Shown here piece after piece: positions 58,344 to 64,000 of a stretch of DNA of 64,000 nt; positions within the stretch are counted from its first letter, which is position 1, and each line of letters starts with the position of its first letter. Source of the stretch: Persicaria tinctoria (taxonomy: Eukaryota > Streptophyta > Magnoliopsida > Caryophyllales > Polygonaceae); contig JBANSL010000004.1 in assembly GCA_037127255.1 (NCBI GenBank), positions 72,128,627-72,192,626 of the forward strand, written 5' to 3'. The translations under genes and the position numbers were made by a program. The notes under the pieces are model-generated. The model did not search any database and was not told the origin of the DNA. It saw only the letters and a program-made list of their open reading frames with translations.

Positions 58344-60155
58344 TGTTGTTAGGAGGGAAACTAGTATGCAAAATATAAATCGAAATGTAAAAGCAAACCA
58401 ACTCGCTTTCCAAGCAAATAAAGTACAAGAAACCCTCGTTGTAGTGGTAGGGTATTCAGGATCGTATCCACAAGGAAGCGTGTCAGCGCTCGCCTTTCAA
58501 GTTCCAAGATGCTCTCGAAATCGACTCAGGGGCCACTCGATATCGACCAAGGTCTAGTCGATATTGACTGAAGTCAGTCGAAATTTCTTCAGACCTGCAA
58601 AACAAAAGCCACGAAATCGAAACCGAGTGAAGGGTACTCGATATCGACCTGTCATTACTCGATATCGACCTGTCAGTACTCGATATCAACCAATCAGTAC
58701 TCGATATCGACCTGTCAATGCTCGAAATCGACTAATGCACAGAAACTCGAAATTTTGCAGAAAAATAAATAAAAACGCCGGAAAAGGAATTTAATTCAAT
58801 AAACTAAAAGACTTCCAAGATCGGGGTTTCAATGCCACATCGATAACCATGTAGGAATTATGCAAAGAAGATTATACCTTTTCATCAAATAACTTTCATC
58901 ATCAACAAATAGGAATATAGAGGCTTTTGTATAAACCATAATTGTTACTAACCATTTTCACATAATTAATCCAAGTTTGCATTAAGATCACTTTCGCGTC
59001 AATAATACAAATAAGGATCACCTTCGACTGTCGTAGAAGAATTATGTAATTCAGGGATAGAAGACGAAATTGCATCAAAAGATTGTACCTTTATCGCTTA
59101 ACCTTACATGGCTACCGTCGGGCTCACCCCGGCCCTAGAAGTAGGGTGACTACTCGCTCTTCATCATAACAAACATCCATATCATAAAGGAAATAACTAA
59201 TTGCATTAAAATAAACAAAAGCTTACAACCGATCGAAGCCAAATCCGCTCTCGCTTACTCCAACTCCTACTCGGCTCCAAGCTCTCTCGAAAACTCTCTC
59301 TAACTATGGTGGAACTCAATTGCTTGTGGCTTCGATGATTCTAAAACTCAGCCCCTAGGGCCTTATTTATAGTGTTCAATCCCTACTAATCTAGGAAAGA
59401 ACAATCCTATCTATATCTAAATCTATCTATCTCTTGCCTAAGATAAATGTTTGATAAATAAAAGAAATAAAACAAATAAATTCCCTTGGGTAAATATGGG
59501 AAGTAACTAAAGTTGATAAATATCTTCCATCTTGATAAAATATCCTTTGCTTCATGTGGAAGATATCCAACTCAGAATTCGGACTCAGACTGCTCGAAAT
59601 CGGCTTCTGGGGTTTACTCGATATCGACCAAGTTAGGTCGATATCGACCTGTCTTCTCAGCTTCACTTGATCTCGGCCTCTGATTTGGATTTCGACATGT
59701 CTTGACTCGATATCGAGCAAAGGTGGTCGATATCGAACTCTTCTGTTTTGCTCCAAGTGTCTGGTCGATTTCGGGCATTACTGGTCGACAGGGTCAACTC
59801 GATATCGACCAAGTTAGATCGATATCGACCTTTTGACAGTTTCCATAATTCTACATCCGTTGGAAAGCTCTTTTAGAGGGCTACAACTCTCATGAAGACA
59901 TCATAACTTGATTTAGAATGATGATTGGTGAAAAGTGGCGTTTTCTCACCATCCTTAGCTTCTTCATGACTTTTCTTTAAGCTCCAAAGTGCGTCCGATT
60001 TCTGCGAAATTAAACAGAAACTAGTGTAGACCTCCATAATTGGAAAATAAGCATAAACTACATAGATTTTGTACCATTCTAACCCAAATGTATGAAATGC
60101 ATACAAAAATCGTTATAAAAGTCAATGTAAGACATGGTAAATTAGGCTCATAACA
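58344..60155 (-). repeat. 3' LTR of element O (1,812 bp)
   Basis: Minus strand TGTTATGAGCC...CTAACAACA. A TATA-like motif is at 59371-59362. TCG-NNNN-CGA motifs almost all have the ATAT core (58530-58735, 59620-59830). Confidence 0.85.
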
Positions 60156-61720
60156 AACACCACATACTTAAGTTTGCTTGTCCTCAAGCAATACTTTTAA
60201 TAGTCATTCAGAGGAAGAATTCAAACTCTCAACATATTAGATTCATTCTTATATAACCCTGCAGTCGATTGCCATCCTCGCAAAGGTACTAATGTCACAA
60301 ATTCATGCATGTCAATAAAAGAAACATCTACTCACAAAAGGAGGGTTATACAAAAACATTCATTCGCGACAAAGCATTAATAATCAAGAGGACTTCAATT
60401 AAGTTCATGGTGAAGAAAAGGTAAAAGGCAAATTGGTGTGCTTTATTTGGGCAATGTGGTGCTAAATCCGGGGAGAATTTCTTCAAACTTTTCTTTCTTT
60501 CTTTGATGCACTTTCTCGTTCATAATTTCCACATCACTCATCCTCTCATAAATCACTCTTTGCTTTTTTCACTTATATGATTTTACCTCTCTAACTTCAG
60601 CACTACCTTCTCGCGAGTCGCAAACATGGGTGTCATGAATGACCCCGGATACTTAGTGATTCGGGCTCCTCACCTTGGTGTCCCATCCTGCAGAACTATT
60701 ATCTCAACGCAAGGAGGGTCGATCTATCTTTATCTCCCGAGGTGATTGAGTTTTCTTTCTCTCATTAAATTTTCCATAAACTTTTCAATTTCCTGCCAAA
60801 CTCCAAATATGATAACAACACAAATTCCATATAATAATCTCCATAATGTACTTTCATTCTCAACATAATCCATGGATAGAAATAAGGTAGAAAATGGGCA
60901 ATATTTAGATCATGTGGAGCAAATATATAATAAGGCGCAATATGGCTTTTGTGATGCATAAGCATAGGTATGGCTGGGATATATAAACAAATATGAGCAT
61001 TGTATGGAAAATATAAAGTCATCCATCCTCTTATCATGCACATGTCAAAAGCAATTTCAAATTTATCCCTTTCATGGTTTTCAATAAAATATGCACTTCA
61101 TTGTGACTTCCCTTTACTAGGCAGTTTCATTCTATATCTCTAATGAATCCAATTTTGCATCATCGAGTTCAATAAAAACTTCCATGACACTATTTCAAAA
61201 ATTTTAATGGGGGTGATTTTTTAAACTTTGGAAAACATGCATGTAAACACATAGATAAATAACATATCCAAAGTAACCATGTATAAAGCAATTTGCATAA
61301 AAGTAAGCCTTTCCCCCACCCCATACTTAGATATTACAATGTCCTCACTGTATAAAAACAAGTAAAACCAGGGCAAAGGAAGAAACTTACTAGACAAACG
61401 TGCAGAGGCTCAAAATAGGTGACGAAGATCTCTACAGGGTGGTCGATATCGGGTTGATCAGGTCGATATCTACCGAATTCACTCGAAATCCATTGGTTCC
61501 ATGCTTCAGATTGGTTCCATTCTTCAGGATGGTCTTTAGTCGAACACAGCAATTCTTCGTCGAAATCTTCAGGCGATATCGACCAAGTTAGGTCGATATC
61601 AACCTCTTGTAATTTTATTTTATTTTTGCAAAATAAAACCAAAAAGAATTTAAAACCAAATATAAAAAATTAAATGTTTAATAATACAATCTCTAGACTT
61701 TATAATCGCTAGGCCGACTT
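60156..61720 (-). other. 3' noncoding region of element O
   Basis: No supported gene. Read on the minus strand: GTAAGT (61390-61385), GAGGAC (61346-61341) and a TATGGGGTGGGGG tract (61325-61312), the conserved CATGACACCCATG block (60640-60612), and a terminal GAGGAC...TTAAGTATGTGGTG tract (60185-60158). The order is the same as in element A. Confidence 0.75.
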
Positions 61721-61724
61721 CTTC

Positions 61725-62474
61725 TGTTTGAGCTCAGGGTGGCATCTGCAGGGCCCATGCAGACTGGGCCTCAAATAGAACTCCATTCTTGTCCATCAAC
61801 TATAGTCCTCCGGAATGGATCTTGTGCACCGTCAATGGTCCCATCTTTTTCTCCTTGAACTTGTTAGGAAATCAATGATTCTTTGATTTGGAGACATAGA
61901 CCTTGTCTCCTACTTCATATTCCTTAGGATCGTCATTAGAAACCCTGCATAAGCGCACATACCAAGGCAAACCTCTTCCATGTATATAGATAGATCTTTT
62001 ATTGAAATTGGGGAAGAAAGGTCCATATCTCAGCTTACCTTTGCATATTCTTCGTTATTCAGGTTCTGAGGATCTGGTCGAAATCGACCAATGTCAGTCG
62101 ATATCAACCTCTGCTGCTCGATTTCGGGTGAAAGTTCAGTCGATGTAGACGAAGACAGCTCGACATGGGTTGGTTGATATCGACCAAAAGTGGTCGATAT
62201 CGACCTTTGCTCCTCGATATCTGCTGGCTTTGTTTCTGGAGGGGGAGTCGACTCGACGTAGAGAGGTCGATATCGACTGCTAATGTGGCTCAGTCGACTT
62301 TGCTGCAGAATGTTGGTCGATTTCGAGTGACCCTCTCGATATCGAGTGGTTCAGCTTGATTTCGACCCCATACTTAAGACCTGGAAAAACATCCGATAAA
62401 TAGTTAGTCGACGTCGACTTACCCTGGTCGATTTCGAGTAGATTCTCTATTTTCTCATTCAAGATTGCCATGCT
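61725..62474 (-). pseudogene. Linker and residual integrase C-terminal module of element O
   Basis: The linker (62474-62040) is dense in TCGATATCGA motifs. The following segment matches the C-terminus of the A polyprotein at nucleotide level (CTAAGGAGTATGAAGTAGGA) but has frame changes. It confirms that the PR-to-integrase-tail fusion is shared. Confidence 0.75.
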
Positions 62475-63342
62475 TTACTCCACCTGTGCTTCCATATCTC
62501 TTTTCTCCAACTCCTCGGGGGTCATATTTCTTACCTTAGGCTCCCCGCAAGTGATGTACCTTGATGAGATTGATTTGACCTCCTCCATAGGACATGTATG
62601 CCTTTCAGTTTTATTAAAAGAGTACTCAATTACCTCATCGCTGATGTTGAAGGTGAGCACTCCCTTCCTTACGCTTATGTTGGCATCTAATGTCGCTAAG
62701 AAGGGCCTTCCTAAAATGATTGGACAAGCAGAGTCATCTGCGATATCAATAACTAATAAATTAGCAGGGACAAAGAACTTACCTACTTGTACTGGTACAT
62801 CGTCCACCATGCATGTTGAAATGACTACAATGTTGTTCGCCATACATAGTTTAGCATTCACAGGCTCTAGAGCACCTATCTTAACTTTGGACCAGATTGA
62901 TAAAGGCATTGTACTCACACTAGCTCCTATGTCACATAATGCATTAAACTTGTATTGACCAAATCCAATGGTTATAGAAAACTTACCTGGATCCGGCTTC
63001 TTCTCTGTAACGTCCATCTTGCTGCACTCCTCTGCGATCTCAGCCATTGATCGTTTCTTGCTCAGAATCTCTTTGAGGAACTTTACGTATGACGACATCT
63101 TGTGAAGAGATTATGTGAAAGGAATGGTAACATTGAGCCTCTGAAGCATCCTCACGAACCGTTGAAATTTCTTTTCTGCTGGGTCCTTCAAAGATTTTGT
63201 CGGGAATGACATCGTTTTTTGTTTCTTTGGTGCTGATGTCGAGTGGAGGGGGTCGATATCGACTGATGTCTGGTCGATATCACCTTGAGTCTGGTCAATA
63301 TCGACTGGTGTCCGGTCGATATCGACTGGTGTTGCTGGCGTC
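62475..63342 (-). pseudogene. pr: Gag C-terminus and protease of element O
   Basis: The frame runs from the P junction to 62475 with a stop at about 63110, where A has a glutamate codon, and ends at a premature stop after EAQVE where A continues. It contains the linker with TCGATATCGA motifs (DIDRTPVDIDQT), the conserved VTIPFT and MSSYVKFLKEIL segment, and a protease with DIGAS and ILGRPFLA. The remaining Gag lies beyond element P, outside the window. Confidence 0.82.
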
Positions 63343-64000
63343 TGTTGTGAACCTAATTTGCCCTGTTTTACATCTACTTTTATATTGATTTCTGCATGCA
63401 TTTCATACATTTGGGTTAGAAAAGTACAAATTCTATGTAGTTTACACTTATTTGCCAAATTATGGATTCTACACTAGTTTCTGTTTAATTTCGCAGAAAT
63501 CGGACGCACTTTGGAGCTTAAAGGAAAGTCATGAAGAAGCTAAGGATAGTGCAGCTAGATAAAATGCCACTTTTAGCCATTCATCATTCTTAATCAAGCT
63601 TTGATGTCTTCATGAAAGTTATAGCCATCGAAAATATCTTTCCAACGCATGCTCATATGCATCAATCGAACGAACGAGGAATCGGGAAAGTGCGTTTCAA
63701 GAACAGAGCAGAATGCTGAAAGCCGACAGAGTTATTCGAAGTTGACCAAACTGGTCGACGTAGACCAACTTTTGCTCGACGTTTGCCCCAGAGGACGAGA
63801 TCGAGCATGAGCTGAGCATAGGACCACTTGAGACAACGAATTCTACTCGACGTCGAGGAATTTGGTCGACGTCGAGGAGATTCCAGAAGCTGTCCGAATT
63901 CGAGATCAAGGAGAAGTCCGAGATATGTGAGTTACTTGCAAGCCAAGGCACGACAGATCTATCAAGAGAAAGTGAAGATCTATCAAGATGGAAGGGATCT
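63343..64000 (+). repeat. Element P: start of a further Athila-type LTR
   Basis: Starts TGTTGTGAACC inside the linker of element O. It contains the conserved block ATCTTTCCAACGCATG near 63647 and TCGACGTCGA motifs (63844-63880). It runs off the window. Confidence 0.8.

Larger units (their letters stand above)
58344..63342 (-). mobile_element. Element O: non-autonomous Athila derivative, sister of element A
   Basis: On the minus strand: Gag C-terminus and protease (63342-62475), a linker, a residual integrase C-terminal module, a 3' noncoding region, a polypurine tract and the 3' LTR (60155-58344). The 5' part is cut off by element P. The junction that removes RT and integrase is the same as in A. 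Several stops and frame changes make it older than A. Confidence 0.85.

Overview
This is nuclear DNA of a flowering plant, most likely a eudicot, from a repeat-dense region. The evidence is intron-bearing and PPR-type plant genes, LTR retrotransposons primed by a plant tRNA-Asp-type site, and plant LINE, Copia and hAT remnants. I cannot name the species. About 90% of the window is transposable elements inserted into one another. Only about 6 kb (47.4-53.6 kb) is clearly host gene space.

Layout, with letters used throughout. Element A (1-8160, +) is a Gag-protease Athila derivative without RT. It sits in an LTR fragment B (8161-8416, -), which interrupts Athila element C (8417-12135, -). C interrupts the 5' LTR of a coding-free element D (12136-16330, +), which also holds an extra LTR, E (13761-15163). 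A chromovirus-like LTR, H, is broken into three parts (16331-16342, 27395-29752, 42752-43270) by two Athila insertions: F (16343-27389, target duplication AACAT, carrying solo LTR G at 17542-19629, duplication ATAGC) and I (29753-42746, duplication ACTTG). Element I is structurally complete: two 1,451-bp LTRs, gag-pol and the Athila ORF-1/env-position gene. Its pol and ORF-1 frames each carry one in-frame stop.

From 43 kb come an LTR fragment J (-), a non-autonomous hAT element K (8-bp duplication), and a 5'-truncated LINE L (11-bp duplication) about 0.5 kb upstream of the first host gene. The gene island holds a Lunapark-type ER protein gene (five coding exons, 409 residues) and an intronless PPR gene (687 codons), both on +. 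The island is followed by a LINE RNase H fragment (-), a degraded Copia element N (-) split by solo LTR M (54990-56596), Athila derivative O (58344-63342, -) and the start of another LTR, P (63343-64000, +).

The most unusual signal is a family of short palindromic CG-containing motifs of the form TCG-NNNN-CGA. They are repeated many times in each Athila LTR, and again inside the Gag-protease and other linkers of the polyproteins, where they are read in more than one frame. Each lineage has its own core tetramer (AGGT/AGAT, ATAT, ACGT or GCGC). Neighbouring unrelated LTRs carry other palindromes in comparable positions. Several Athila elements also carry a second, internal copy of the 3' polypurine-tract module, and three share a conserved short noncoding block with a potential micro-ORF. 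Elements A and O share one deletion junction that removed RT, RNase H and most of integrase, so this truncated form is itself a family that has moved.
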